64,000 bases of DNA from Streptomyces sp. SirexAA-E (GCF_000177195.2 NC_015953.1:3224001-3288000); one strand, 5' to 3'; numbered from the stretch's first letter, positions 8,125-17,640 are shown. The notes: generated by a model not told the origin, from the sequence alone. Numbers and translations: made by a program.

Positions 8125-8167
8125 GAGCCGCCTTCGGGATTCGAACCCGAGACCTACGCATTACGAG
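8125..8167 (-). repeat. Left attachment site of element A: 3' part of tRNA-Thr(CGT)
   Basis: This 43-bp sequence recurs exactly at 26037-26079. Read on the minus strand it begins at the anticodon loop (CTCGTAA, anticodon CGT) and runs through the 3' anticodon stem, variable loop, T-arm (GGGTTCGAATCCC) and acceptor 3' strand (AGGCGGC). The 5' half of a tRNA (an ACGCA stem strand, D-arm, GCCGCCT acceptor) does not follow at 8168 onwards. So this is the leftover att copy, not a functional tRNA. Confidence 0.9.
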
Positions 8168-8281
8168 GGCCTGCAAGATCGTGACGGGTGGTGACCCGTG
8201 ATCACGCTAGATCCGGTTTTGCCTGGTCAGAGACTTATCGGGCTCGGCGGCATGACGCCTAATCCAGTGGGCGCTGCGCCG

Positions 8282-8304
8282 TCCGCTCACGCATCGCTCA
8301 CGCA
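8282..8304. repeat. Putative integrase arm site, left end of element A
   Basis: This 23-bp sequence is repeated exactly at 25923-25945 near the other end of the element. It is itself a direct repeat of the 10-mer CGCTCACGCA separated by one T. The spacing from the att cores (about 115 bp and 92 bp) and presence at both ends fit arm-type binding sites for a tyrosine integrase. Confidence 0.65.
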
Positions 8305-8318
8305 CCAACTACTGAATC

Positions 8319-8483
8319 TCAGCGTGTCCGCCAGTCCTTGTGGGGAGAGACGGTGAGGCTGCCCCCTGCCCACTTCATCCCGCAGACAGGGCAGATCACG
8401 TACCAGTCATCGCCTGGTGCACTTTCGTCCATATGCCCCTGCTGTCCAGTTCCGGGGCAAGCCTCAGTGACTTCTTCGCGCAT
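8319..8483 (-). CDS. Small zinc-ribbon-like protein at end of hsd operon
   Basis: A 54-aa frame starts at an ATG with a strong GGAGGAGAAGC ribosome-binding site and lies 24 bp after the hsdR stop in the same direction. It contains DDWYVICPVCGMKWAGG, whose CPVCG forms half of a zinc knuckle; another Cys is at residue 9. The composition (acidic N-terminus, central CPVC) suggests a small metal-binding protein. No family is recognised. Its position as the last gene of the restriction operon suggests coexpression. A role in regulating restriction is only a guess. Confidence 0.6.
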   Translation of the reverse strand: MREEVTEACPGTGQQGHMDESAPGDDWYVICPVCGMKWAGGSLTVSPHKDWRTR

Positions 8484-8507
8484 TGCTTCTCCTCCATACA
8501 GTGCGGG

Positions 8508-11500
8508 CTACGCCACGCCCTCGTCAGCGACAGCGGTCGAGCGGATCGAGTGGATGACAGACACCATGATGTCCACTTCGGCCTCGCGGAAGATCGCCTC
8601 GGGTCCGGTCGGGGCGAGCGCGGTGAACGGTGACTCGTAGAGTGCGTCAACGTCTATCGTGCCGTTGCGCGCCAGGTAGTCGATCAGCTCGTTGACGAAC
8701 CGGAGTTGGTTGGCCGTGAGCGTCTTGCCCTGTTGGAAGGAGTCGAAGGCCAGGGCCGCCGCCTCCCGCTCCAGGCCAGTCAGTGACCGGAGGAACAGGC
8801 CGAGGCCGCCCTTGGCCTCCTTGATGTAGTCGATGTCCGTCGAGGTGCCGAGGCCGGCCTCAACGAAGATCTTCTCCAGCTCCGACAGGTCCAGAGCCGT
8901 GATCTGCTTGTTGCGGCGGATCTTCTGGACGGCAAGCTGGTCCTGGTGCGTGTTGAGGTAGATACGGATCTTCTGCTCGAAGCGGGTGAGGTCGGTACCG
9001 ATCTCCATGCCGGTGAGCGTGGCAGCAGTCAGCTCGCCCAGCTCGTCCTCGAAGTCGGTGTACACGATGCCGCGCTTGGTCTTCTCGATCAGCCGGACCA
9101 GGCCACGCAGGCGGCGGCGCATGGTCTCCAGCAGGGGCAGCGTCACGTCCTGCCACCACTCGTCGCCTGCGACCTCGTCGAGCAGAACCTGCTGTGCCTT
9201 GATCGCGGGAATGGTCAGCTGGTCGAGCAGGGTGGACGCAATCTCCTGGACCTGATCCCGTAGCCGGGTGAAGCCTGGGTCTCCGTTCGCGACGGCGAGC
9301 TGGAGACGAAGCGCGAGCAGGTCGAAGCGCTTGGCCTCCTCGCCGGCGTCGTCCTTGTCGCGAAAGGCGGTCGGGAGTCCGGCCAGGTGGTCGATGACCT
9401 CGCCGTGCGCGTCGGGCGTGAACTCCAGCCAGGCGTCGAAGTCGGCGAAGTTCTCGACCTGTTCGCGGTGCGGGCGGACCAGGAAGTTCTCCGGGTTCAT
9501 CGCCGTGACCTCGTCATGCAGTCGAGTGGCGAGATCCCATCGCAGACCGGAGTCGCTGACGGTGCCGTCGGACTCAGGCCGCGTAGCGATCACTGCGGCT
9601 GCTTGGTGGTCGCGGGCGGAGCTGTCATCAAGGGCGAGAAGCAGGTCGGCTCTGCGCTCGAAGATCCGCTGGCTCAGCGAGGGGGCAACCTTGCCTTCGG
9701 CGCGCATCAGGTTCTGGTTGAAGAACTCGATGTTCTGGCACAGGTCGAAGACCAGGAAGCCGTCCTTGCTGCGGTTCGGGCCGAAGAGGTCGGGCGCGAG
9801 GCGGGTACCGCGGCCGATCATCTGCCAGAACTTGGTCTTGGAGCGCACCAGCTTGAAGAAGACGAGATTGACGACTTCGGGGACGTCGATGCCGGTGTCC
9901 AGCATGTCCACAGAGATCGCGATCTGCGGAAGCTCGGCCGCGTCGGAAAACTTGTCGATCAGGCTCTGGGCGTACTCCTTGCGGTAGGTGATGACCTGCG
10001 CGAAGGCACCCTTGAGGTGCGGATAGTTCTTGTCGAACCGCTCGGCGATGAACTCCGCGTGGTTGTTGTTGGCAGCGAAGACAATGGTCTTGCCCAGCTT
10101 ATCGCCGCCATCGACCTTCAGGCCGTGCGTCATCAGGGTCTGCAGGACCTTGTCGACGGTATCGGCGTTGAAGAGGTACTTGTTCAGTTCCTCCGTGGTG
10201 ATCTCGTCCGGGACGTCACCGTCCTCGTTCCACTCCGTCTCGTCCCACTTCTCCTTGTCCTCTTCGGACAAGTCGTCGTACTTGATGCCGCCACGCTGGA
10301 ACTTCAGCGGGACATCGACGGCCCGCGGCGCCACGAGGTACCCCTCGGCCACGGCCTCGTCCAGGCTGTAGACGTCGGTGGGCACGCCGTCTTCGAGTTC
10401 GAAGCGGCGGTAGGTGTTGCGGTCGACCTCGTCCTTGGGCGTCGCCGTCAAACCGACGAGGAGCGAGTCGAAATAGTCGAAGATCGCGCCGTACCGCTGG
10501 TAGATTGAACGATGCGCCTCGTCGATGACGATCAGGTCGAAGAAGCCGGGGCCGAAGATGCGCCGCCCATCGGCATCTGTCTGGTCGATCAGATTCATCA
10601 TGGTCGGGTAGGTGGAGACGAACACCCGCGAATGCGGGTCCTTCTCCTCCAGCAGGTTCACCGGGTTGGCACCAGGCAGGTGCTTCTTGAACTCGTTCGT
10701 GGCCTGCTTGACCAGAGCCTTGCGGTCGGCGAGGAAGAGGATGCGCTTGGCCCAGTTGGCACGCATCATCAGGTCGCTGAGCGAGATCACGGTCCGGGTC
10801 TTGCCGGAGCCGGTCGCCATCACGAGTAGAGCCTGGCGCAGCGAGTCCTTCTCGAAGGAGTCGGCGATACGCCGGATCGCGCGGGACTGGTAGTGACGGC
10901 CGGCGATCTGCTCGTTGATCGGCATCTTGGCGAGGTTGCGGCGGCTGGCTCGGCGCTGAACAAGGAGGCGCAGCTCGTCCTTGGTGTAGAAGCCTTGGAC
11001 CTCTCGGGGCGGGTAGTTGAGGTCGTCGAACAGGTACGTGCGGTAGCCGTTGGTGTAGAAGATGACCGGCCGCTGCTTGAACTGTGCCTCCAGGGCATCG
11101 GCGTAGAGCGTCGCCTGGTACTTGCCCTGCTTCGGGTCACGGGTGGTCCGCTTGGCCTCGACGACGGCCAGGGGCTTGCCGTCGTCGTCCCACAGGACGT
11201 AGTCGACCTTGCCCTTTCCGGAAGGCGCGGCCGATGTCGGCAGCCCGGTCACCGGATACTCACGGTCCCTCGGCAGGTCCAGCGCCCAGCCGGCCTCCTT
11301 GAGGAGGAGGTCGATGATGAGTTTGCGGGTCTCGTCCTCGTTGTAGTCGTGGGTGTCCGGCTGCGCCTCGTTCGCGGCCTTGGCCGCTTTGACCTGAGCG
11401 CGCAGATCGGCGATCTCTGCGTCGAGGTCCTGGTTCTTCTTCCGCTCGGCGGCCAGCGCAGTATCCTGCTCGGCGTACTTCTCGGCCTGCACCCTCAGCT

Positions 11501-11969
11501 CGGCCTGCTTAGCGACCCGTACCTCGGCCGGGACGGGCCTAGGTATCAGCGCCGTGTCGAACGCGAGTGTAGACACGGGCAGCTGGGCCTGATCACGGGT
11601 GTAGGTACGGGCCATCCAGTACAGGACGTGGAACAACTCGGCGACCGTGCGCACCGCATCTTTAGGGGTGATGGGGGTCTTGCGGTGCACGGCGGCATTT
11701 CCCTGCCGCCGGATCACGTCCATCTTCGCCCGGATCGCAGGGCCGGCTACCTTCACCAGCGTCGGCTCAGCAATCAGCGCCGCCAGATCATTTTGGTACG
11801 GCAGCTTGAGCGCGTCATCGGCCTCAAACATCCACGTCACCGCGAGCTCCAGCACGCGCCGTGCATAGAAGGCGGATGCCCTCGGGTCCGCGTACGCCAG
11901 TCGCTCGGCGTGCACGGCCTCGCGGTGCAGCCCAGGCCACTCGGCCTGGAGGAATCCGAAATTGCTCAC
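8508..11969 (-). CDS. hsdR: Type I restriction endonuclease subunit R
   Basis: 1153-aa motor/nuclease subunit. The N-terminus (about residues 20-130) resembles DUF4145, then comes a coiled-coil stretch (about 155-200). The PD-(D/E)XK nuclease is seen as Asp256 and Glu271-Ala-Lys273 (VDYVLW, AVVEAKRTT). The superfamily 2 motor has Walker A ATGSGKT at 385-391, DEAH at 483-486 and the later QMIGRGTRLAPD motif VI. The C-terminal part resembles the helical domain that binds the methyltransferase core. It cuts DNA after translocation when the recognised site is unmodified. It lies downstream of hsdM-hsdS, 56 bp after hsdS. Base composition is GC-rich, unlike hsdS and hsdM. Confidence 0.95.
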   Translation of the reverse strand: MSNFGFLQAEWPGLHREAVHAERLAYADPRASAFYARRVLELAVTWMFEADDALKLPYQNDLAALIAEPTLVKVAGPAIRAKMDVIRRQGNAAVHRKTPITPKDAVRTVAELFHVLYWMARTYTRDQAQLPVSTLAFDTALIPRPVPAEVRVAKQAELRVQAEKYAEQDTALAAERKKNQDLDAEIADLRAQVKAAKAANEAQPDTHDYNEDETRKLIIDLLLKEAGWALDLPRDREYPVTGLPTSAAPSGKGKVDYVLWDDDGKPLAVVEAKRTTRDPKQGKYQATLYADALEAQFKQRPVIFYTNGYRTYLFDDLNYPPREVQGFYTKDELRLLVQRRASRRNLAKMPINEQIAGRHYQSRAIRRIADSFEKDSLRQALLVMATGSGKTRTVISLSDLMMRANWAKRILFLADRKALVKQATNEFKKHLPGANPVNLLEEKDPHSRVFVSTYPTMMNLIDQTDADGRRIFGPGFFDLIVIDEAHRSIYQRYGAIFDYFDSLLVGLTATPKDEVDRNTYRRFELEDGVPTDVYSLDEAVAEGYLVAPRAVDVPLKFQRGGIKYDDLSEEDKEKWDETEWNEDGDVPDEITTEELNKYLFNADTVDKVLQTLMTHGLKVDGGDKLGKTIVFAANNNHAEFIAERFDKNYPHLKGAFAQVITYRKEYAQSLIDKFSDAAELPQIAISVDMLDTGIDVPEVVNLVFFKLVRSKTKFWQMIGRGTRLAPDLFGPNRSKDGFLVFDLCQNIEFFNQNLMRAEGKVAPSLSQRIFERRADLLLALDDSSARDHQAAAVIATRPESDGTVSDSGLRWDLATRLHDEVTAMNPENFLVRPHREQVENFADFDAWLEFTPDAHGEVIDHLAGLPTAFRDKDDAGEEAKRFDLLALRLQLAVANGDPGFTRLRDQVQEIASTLLDQLTIPAIKAQQVLLDEVAGDEWWQDVTLPLLETMRRRLRGLVRLIEKTKRGIVYTDFEDELGELTAATLTGMEIGTDLTRFEQKIRIYLNTHQDQLAVQKIRRNKQITALDLSELEKIFVEAGLGTSTDIDYIKEAKGGLGLFLRSLTGLEREAAALAFDSFQQGKTLTANQLRFVNELIDYLARNGTIDVDALYESPFTALAPTGPEAIFREAEVDIMVSVIHSIRSTAVADEGVA

Positions 11970-12025
11970 TCTGAGGACCTTTCGCTGACACCGCAGGGAC
12001 AGGATACAACTAGCGTTGCCGCTAG

Positions 12026-13204
12026 TTAAGCTGGCAACAACTCTTTGCGGAATGCGCTGTGCTGTAGAGAGGAAAATAGGGAGCGAAGTTCCGCAAGATG
12101 CGCGCGGTTCATATCTTGGAGCCCCAAGACCAGCCCTGCACGTTTCGAAAACTCTCTTTGCTCCGCATGCGGGGGATTTAGCAAAACGACCGATCCGAAT
12201 CGCGATTTACTGACCAGAAACTTTACCCCACCGGTGACCTTTTCCAGAATCAGCGGCTTGGCCAATCGCAGTTGATAATAAAGGAAGAGAGAATCTGCAT
12301 TAAATGGGGTAATGGCATTAATTTGCTGATTAAAGGATACTCGGCGGTTGGCGATTGCCGAACTACCGATGGCCGCAGTACTGCCCGCGATGCAGGTAAC
12401 GAGGATCGATCCCGGGTCAACAATGCGAGCAATCTTTGCACCATCCTCAGAGAGCCTTTCGGCAGCACTCGTGAGATACACGCTCGAATTGTCGATATTG
12501 TCAGATTTAATCCACTCAATCGAGTTACCGTAATTTCGAGGGTTGGATCGCGGCGGGGTGCTTCCTGTCGTGATCTTTCCGATCTCACTCATCGGGAGAG
12601 TTGGCAATTCCCTCGAATTCACTACCGGATCGCCGAACATATCGAGAAAGATGGACTGCGCCAACTCGTCGAGCAGGTCGATGGCTTCACAGCGTTTTGC
12701 GCACAACTCGTCTACGCGATCCAAAACTCGCGCCACTTTTCTTTGATCATCTATTGACGGAAGGGGAATCTTCACCTTCCCTACTGTAGATTTTGAAATC
12801 TCTTTGAAAGTTGCCCCGTTGCCAAGACTCTCCAAATATGGGCGGCTCGCCCGGAGCCAATGATATAGGTACGAGGCGTCAAGATAATCAGGCTTCGGAA
12901 TAAAACTCTTGAATCCCTGATTTGTCGCCATGGAGATCGCATTTACGGCCACATGCCCGATTGGCGCACGAGAACTGAAAAGAACTGACCCTGCAGGCAG
13001 CAGCGTCGCACCGCAGCTGTCCAATCCTTCCTGAGTAATCTTCCGTGGCGTTTCGGAAATATACTTCCCTGAAAGGCTTCCCAGATCTTTCGGTGTAGCC
13101 CAAGGGATTTCACCATGCCAATATGAAGCAACCCCCGTCTTAGGCGTTCCTCCCGATACAACCTCGCAGCACTCGGAGAGAGGAACCTCGCGCTCTACCT
13201 TCAC
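12026..13204 (-). CDS. hsdS: Type I restriction-modification specificity subunit S
   Basis: 392-aa protein with two target-recognition domains. The first (about 1-165) contains VVSGGTPKT and IPWATPKDL and ends with KVKIPLPSIDDQRKVARVLD. The second (about 205-385) repeats the pattern with ITTGSTPP, IEWIKSDNI and a distal LNPPHAEQREFSKRA. The repeated QR(K/E) helices form the central spacers that dock on HsdM. Its start overlaps the hsdM stop by 4 bp (ATGA), giving translational coupling. An inverted repeat (12008-12015 with 12020-12027) overlaps its stop codon. The gene is visibly AT-richer than its surroundings, as expected for a subunit exchanged horizontally. Confidence 0.95.
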   Translation of the reverse strand: MKVEREVPLSECCEVVSGGTPKTGVASYWHGEIPWATPKDLGSLSGKYISETPRKITQEGLDSCGATLLPAGSVLFSSRAPIGHVAVNAISMATNQGFKSFIPKPDYLDASYLYHWLRASRPYLESLGNGATFKEISKSTVGKVKIPLPSIDDQRKVARVLDRVDELCAKRCEAIDLLDELAQSIFLDMFGDPVVNSRELPTLPMSEIGKITTGSTPPRSNPRNYGNSIEWIKSDNIDNSSVYLTSAAERLSEDGAKIARIVDPGSILVTCIAGSTAAIGSSAIANRRVSFNQQINAITPFNADSLFLYYQLRLAKPLILEKVTGGVKFLVSKSRFGSVVLLNPPHAEQREFSKRAGLVLGLQDMNRAHLAELRSLFSSLQHSAFRKELLPA

Positions 13205-14724
13205 GCCAGCACCCTCTTCAACTCGCTCAAACCAAGCTGAATATCATCCTCGATCCGTTCCAGCTCACCCATAATCTCCCCTGGAACGCGATGCTCGATC
13301 TCGTCATGGATTACTTGCTTGTAACGGTTAAGGCTGAGATTGTATCCTTGAGCAACAATATCCGCCTTGGGCACGCAAAAACTTTGTTCCGTCCGTGCCC
13401 GCGTCAGCTCGCTTCCATTTCGACGCCTCCATCGACTCAACAAGTCCGGCAGGTTATTCTTGCCATGGCCCTCCTCGTTTAGCGAATCAGCACTAACCAG
13501 CGGTCCAAGTTTATCCTCATCCAGCAGCGGAGAGCGCTTATTATCGAGGCTCCAGCCATCCGCTGTCACTTCATAGAACCAAACGTTATCTGTTCCACCA
13601 CTGTTGGTCTTAGTGAATACAAGAATCGCGGTAGAAACCCCGGCATAGGGCTTGAAAACCCCGCCCGGCAGACTGATCACTGCATCCAACTTGTGTCCCT
13701 CAACGAGTAGTTTTCGCATATCCTTATAGGCATTACTGCTTGAATCGAACAGCACCCCGCCAGGGACGATTACTGCCGCCCTACCACCAGGCTTAAGGAG
13801 ACGCAAGAACAGCGCCAAGAATAGCAACTCAGTCTGCTTAGTCTTGACAACCTTTTGCAGATCTGCGGCTGTCGCATCATGGTCAAGGCTTCCAGCAAAT
13901 GGAGGATTTGCAAGGATGAGCGAATATCGGTCAGCCTCCCCTGCCACGTTCTGGGCGAGTGAATCCCGGTAGCGGATATCAGGGTTCTCGACAGAATGCA
14001 GTAGCATATTCATGCTGCCAATACGAAGCATTGTACTGTCGAAGTCAAATCCATGGAACATGCTCTCGTTAAAATGTTGCCGCTGGGCCGGCTCGAACAT
14101 CTCTTCACGGTGAGTTTGCTCTACGTACTCGGCGGCGGCAACAAGGAAGCCAGCTGTGCCGCAAGCCGGGTCGCAGATTTCATCACCCGGCTGTGGCGCC
14201 ATCATCTCAACCATCAGCTGAATAATATGTCGGGGCGTTCGGAACTGGCCATTCTGCCCAGCCGTAGCGATCTTGCTAAGCATGTACTCGTACAGGTCTC
14301 CTTTAGTGTCCTTGTCTCCCATGTCAATTCCATTGATCATGTCAACGGCCTTGGTGAGTAGGTTTGACGTCTCAATGGTGAAGCGCGCGTCCTTCATGTG
14401 GTGCGCGTAGGTTGACCCCTCACCACCCAGCGCGCGCAGCCAGGGGAAAACACCGTCTCGCACACGGGTGAGCATGTTCTCGGGAGACTCGTTGATGAAA
14501 ACCGACCAGCGCAAGACTTGGGTGTCGTCTGAGTAGATCGGGTTCTCGGCCAACCGCCCGGTGCGATTTGCCCGATTTTCTTTGGCCTGCTCCAGGATGT
14601 CGAGACGCCTGATAAACATCAGGTAAGTGATCTGCTCGATGACCTCCAACGGGTTGGAGATCCCTCCAGACCAGAACGCGTCCCAGAGTCGGTCAATCTT
14701 GGTCTTCAGCTCACCTGTAATCAC
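13201..14724 (-). CDS. hsdM: Type I restriction-modification methyltransferase subunit M
   Basis: 507-aa N6-adenine methyltransferase. An N-terminal helical HsdM_N domain precedes the catalytic domain. AdoMet-binding motif I is DPACGTAGFL, preceded by GQFRTPRHIIQLMVEMM; the catalytic motif IV is LILANPPF. With HsdS it methylates one adenine in each half of a bipartite target and forms the core of the restriction complex. It is the first gene of the operon hsdM-hsdS-hsdR. Like hsdS, its DNA is clearly lower in GC than the rest of the window, which marks recent import. Confidence 0.96.
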   Translation of the reverse strand: MITGELKTKIDRLWDAFWSGGISNPLEVIEQITYLMFIRRLDILEQAKENRANRTGRLAENPIYSDDTQVLRWSVFINESPENMLTRVRDGVFPWLRALGGEGSTYAHHMKDARFTIETSNLLTKAVDMINGIDMGDKDTKGDLYEYMLSKIATAGQNGQFRTPRHIIQLMVEMMAPQPGDEICDPACGTAGFLVAAAEYVEQTHREEMFEPAQRQHFNESMFHGFDFDSTMLRIGSMNMLLHSVENPDIRYRDSLAQNVAGEADRYSLILANPPFAGSLDHDATAADLQKVVKTKQTELLFLALFLRLLKPGGRAAVIVPGGVLFDSSSNAYKDMRKLLVEGHKLDAVISLPGGVFKPYAGVSTAILVFTKTNSGGTDNVWFYEVTADGWSLDNKRSPLLDEDKLGPLVSADSLNEEGHGKNNLPDLLSRWRRRNGSELTRARTEQSFCVPKADIVAQGYNLSLNRYKQVIHDEIEHRVPGEIMGELERIEDDIQLGLSELKRVLA

Positions 14725-14842
14725 GCAAGCAGGCTAGCGTGTCCCACTGACACACGCGGTCGCATAGGCCGGGGAACACCGGGCGCCGATGGGCGAGCGA
14801 CGCGTAGGCAGACCTGCTCTGGCAAGGCCCCCGACGTTCCCG

Positions 14843-15325
14843 CTACGCGGCCGCCTCCGGCGCCGCTCCACGCTCCAGGTAGGCAGTAGCCCGGTCGGCG
14901 CGGGCCTCAATGCCCGCAGTGATGCGGCGCACGAGGCGAGGGATCGTGAGGTCCGGCAGCTCTCGGGTGTCGTGGAAGGCGTAACCGCGAAGCTCGTTGG
15001 CCTGGAGCTCGATGTGCCGGCACTCATCCGCAGTGAGGTGACCCCCATCGAAGAGGTAGAGGACCTTGTCACCCTCGCCAGGATTCGGCGCCCAGTCCAC
15101 GACGAGCAAGCGGCCGATCGCGGGCTTGATGCCGAGCTCCTCCTGGACCTCGCGCACGCAGGCTTGCAGGGGTGATTCCCCCGTCTCGACGTATCCGCCG
15201 GGGATATCCCGATAGTCCTTGTACGACGGCTCGACGAGCAGAACCCGATCAGCGTCATCGAAGAAGAGCGCGCCGGCGGCCATGCGCGGGTGGGCCATCT
15301 TCGCTTCGTGCTCGTTCTCGGTCAC
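14843..15325 (-). CDS. NUDIX hydrolase
   Basis: 160-aa protein with a full Nudix box: GGYVETGESPLQACVREV followed by QEELGI, which fits Gx5Ex7REUxEExGU. The Nudix domain covers about residues 10-140; an Ala-rich tail follows. It hydrolyses a nucleoside diphosphate linked to another group; the substrate is unknown. The GTG at 15325 is chosen because it lies just downstream of the preceding regulator stop (15336); an ATG at 15298 is an alternative. It appears cotranscribed with the XRE regulator, which in this cassette class often pairs with a sensor of small molecules. Confidence 0.85.
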   Translation of the reverse strand: MTENEHEAKMAHPRMAAGALFFDDADRVLLVEPSYKDYRDIPGGYVETGESPLQACVREVQEELGIKPAIGRLLVVDWAPNPGEGDKVLYLFDGGHLTADECRHIELQANELRGYAFHDTRELPDLTIPRLVRRITAGIEARADRATAYLERGAAPEAAA

Positions 15326-15335
15326 GGAACGGACT

Positions 15336-16565
15336 CTAACCGCCGACCACGCCGAGCCTACGAGCCAGGTCGGCCACTGGCTGGGACGGGCGGCCTCGGG
15401 TGCCACGGATCCACCCGATGACCAGTTCGCGGCTCAGGTAGTGGTGGCGTACCTGCTCGGGTGCGGCTCGCTCGACGTCCAGCAGCGTGGCCAGGGCCTC
15501 GTCGGTCCGGTTCCAGCCGCTGAGGGCGCGGGCGACTTCCAGGCTGTGCCTCACACGCCGTTCTACAGGCAAGCCGCTGGTGTCGATGCGCTGCCCGAGA
15601 TCGGCCGCGATCTGGATGTCGCCGAGTTCTCCGGCGGTGGCGACGCAATGGATGGCCACGTTGGTCGGGCCGAAGGCCGTCCAGAGGTGGTTCGCGTCGG
15701 CACCCAGCCGTTGTGCGACCTCATCCGCTTCGCGGAGGAAGGTCTGAGTGGTCGCACGGTCCTCCGCTCGGGCGGCCGCCATGGCGCCGGCGAGGAAGAG
15801 CGTGCCGTAGACCGAGAGGTATTCGTCGTTCGCGCTGCCCAGGCCGGGCTGCATGACGGCCGCCGCGTCGTTCACCAGCTGGATCGCCGCGGTGAATCGG
15901 CCAGTGGCCATCAGGCAGTGCGTGACCGCCCGGAAGAGCGAGCCCGTCACCGTGCTCTGGCCGCTCTGTTGCGCTGCCGCCAGGCCCCGGTCGGCGGCGA
16001 TCCACGCCAGTTCCGACTCCCCGACCTTGCCCAGCACCATGGCCGCACCGTGATAGGCCAAGGCGAGTTCGGCATGGGCCTCCTCCCCTTCACGCCCTGT
16101 ATACGAGCGGGAGGTCGCGAGGGCGTCAGCGAGGACGAGGGGAAGCCGTCGGGTCGCGAAGCCGTACTGAGACACCTGGTAGGCGTCGAGGACTCCCTTC
16201 ACTGCGTCCCGCAAGCCCGCCAGGGTAGGCGGTTCGTCGTCAGGTGGGAGCCCCAGCAGGGGCGTGAGCTGCTTGTAGTCCATGAGCGCGTCACGCAGTG
16301 CGGGCACCGTACGGCGGCCGCTGTCACTCGACCACTCCAGGAGCGTCGGCTCGGCGAGGAGATCCCCGAGCGAGACGTCGAGAGCCTCGGCGAGTGAAGT
16401 GATCACCGAGAGGCGGTCGAGCTCGATCCGGTTGTTCTCCGCTTTGCTCAGCCAGTCCGTGGTGCGGCCGACGAGGTCGGCCAGGACCTCTTGGGAAAGT
16501 CCGCGTCGGCGCCGGTACCAGGCAACGCGTTCGCCGATGGTCAGGTTCTCTGTCATCCCTCGCAT
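15336..16565 (-). CDS. XRE-family regulator with C-terminal TPR-like region
   Basis: About 409 aa from the ATG at 16565 (a second ATG, 16556, gives MTENLT). The N-terminal helix-turn-helix covers residues ~8-62 (TIGERVAWYRRRRGLSQEVLADLVG, written here only in outline). The rest is a helical TPR-like array such as ELAWIAADRGLAAAQQSG and LEVARALSGWNRTDEA. Such proteins usually sense a peptide or metabolite and control adjacent genes. It is divergent from the phosphotransferase/methionine adenosyltransferase genes across a 180-bp intergenic space that should hold both promoters. Confidence 0.85.
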   Translation of the reverse strand: MRGMTENLTIGERVAWYRRRRGLSQEVLADLVGRTTDWLSKAENNRIELDRLSVITSLAEALDVSLGDLLAEPTLLEWSSDSGRRTVPALRDALMDYKQLTPLLGLPPDDEPPTLAGLRDAVKGVLDAYQVSQYGFATRRLPLVLADALATSRSYTGREGEEAHAELALAYHGAAMVLGKVGESELAWIAADRGLAAAQQSGQSTVTGSLFRAVTHCLMATGRFTAAIQLVNDAAAVMQPGLGSANDEYLSVYGTLFLAGAMAAARAEDRATTQTFLREADEVAQRLGADANHLWTAFGPTNVAIHCVATAGELGDIQIAADLGQRIDTSGLPVERRVRHSLEVARALSGWNRTDEALATLLDVERAAPEQVRHHYLSRELVIGWIRGTRGRPSQPVADLARRLGVVGG

Positions 16566-16746
16566 GTCCTGAGCATCACCTCGTGGCCGGAATCGACCCC
16601 GGAAGGTCTTTCCGGGGTGCTGCGGGGCGCCGCGCCTACTGTCGCAGCAGACCGAGAAGGCCGCAGGGCGATGGGAGTAACTCCCGTCATTCCAGCGACT
16701 CTGTCGATCAGTTCTGCTTCTCGAACGGGACGGAGGTGTGTGGAGG

Positions 16747-17640
16747 ATGCGCAGCACGAAGTCGGCGGAGCCGTGGGTCGGACAAGGACTGGGGCCGTTC
16801 GGCGTGGCAGTCATCAAGCCGTACTCCAGAACGCGGTTCGCCACGGACGGAAGCGCCGTGCTGAAGGTCTACGTCGGCATTGACCCAGAGGGCCGACGCC
16901 GGCGGGAAGCCGCCACGATCCAGCGCGCCGACCTGCGCGGCATTTCGGTTCCGACCGTCCAGGCGACGGGAGGCGGCGAGGCCGGGTCCTGGACAGTGTT
17001 CCGAGCGGTGGATGGGACGCCATGCTCGGTGGCCACCCGTAAGGCGACGGAGGACTACATCGGTCACGTCGTGGCGGTGAGCGGCATGCTTCACCGGCCC
17101 GCTGCCAGCGCTACTCCTGGCCCCGGCTGGGCGGCACGGACTGACAGCCCTGTTCCCGCGAGCCAATTCCTACTGGATCAGTTCTCAGCCCGCTGCCGAC
17201 GGACGCCCTGGTGGGCTGCGTTGCGGGAGGCCCTCCAAACGATCGACGCCCACCCAACCGTTCACCTACATGGCGATCTCAAGCCCGAGCACCTCCTCGT
17301 CGACGGAGAGCACCTGCACGTCGTCGACTGGGAGGCGAGCGCCTGCGGCCCAGCCGTTCTCGACTACACCGACGTCGTCTTCCACCTCGTACGGGACCTG
17401 CTGTACGAGGACGTAGCGTCGGCGCGCATTCCAGTCGATCGTGCGGGCCGCTTGCCGTTCTGCGGGCCGGTGCTCGCCTGGCGTCTACTCCTCTGGCTCG
17501 ATCGCCGCCGGACCCAGGACATCGACCTCGTCACGACCCACGACATCGTCCGACTCACCGCTGAAGAACAAGCCGTTTCCGCGTACCAGTCGCTCGCAGC
17601 GATCGTGGCGAACCTCCGCGCTGCCGGAGTCCCCCGCTGA
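16747..17640 (+). CDS. Phosphotransferase-family (APH-like) kinase
   Basis: 297 aa. A kinase-like fold with the catalytic loop HLHGDLKPEHLLVDG and metal site VVDWEAS. The usual Asn of HGDxxxxN is replaced by His (HGDLKPEH), as also seen in some actinobacterial members. The ATG at 16747 is chosen over a GTG at 16738 because GGAGG at 16732-16736 is then 10 nt upstream. It heads a codirectional group with the broken methionine adenosyltransferase-like gene and the next broken gene. The substrate is unknown; a role in modifying a small molecule made by the cassette is plausible. Confidence 0.8.
   Translation: MRSTKSAEPWVGQGLGPFGVAVIKPYSRTRFATDGSAVLKVYVGIDPEGRRRREAATIQRADLRGISVPTVQATGGGEAGSWTVFRAVDGTPCSVATRKATEDYIGHVVAVSGMLHRPAASATPGPGWAARTDSPVPASQFLLDQFSARCRRTPWWAALREALQTIDAHPTVHLHGDLKPEHLLVDGEHLHVVDWEASACGPAVLDYTDVVFHLVRDLLYEDVASARIPVDRAGRLPFCGPVLAWRLLLWLDRRRTQDIDLVTTHDIVRLTAEEQAVSAYQSLAAIVANLRAAGVPR

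Noticed and set aside
8125..8167. Functional tRNA gene at the left att
   Set aside because: No 5' half (acceptor GCCGCCT, D-arm, ACGCA anticodon strand) follows the anticodon loop at either att copy.
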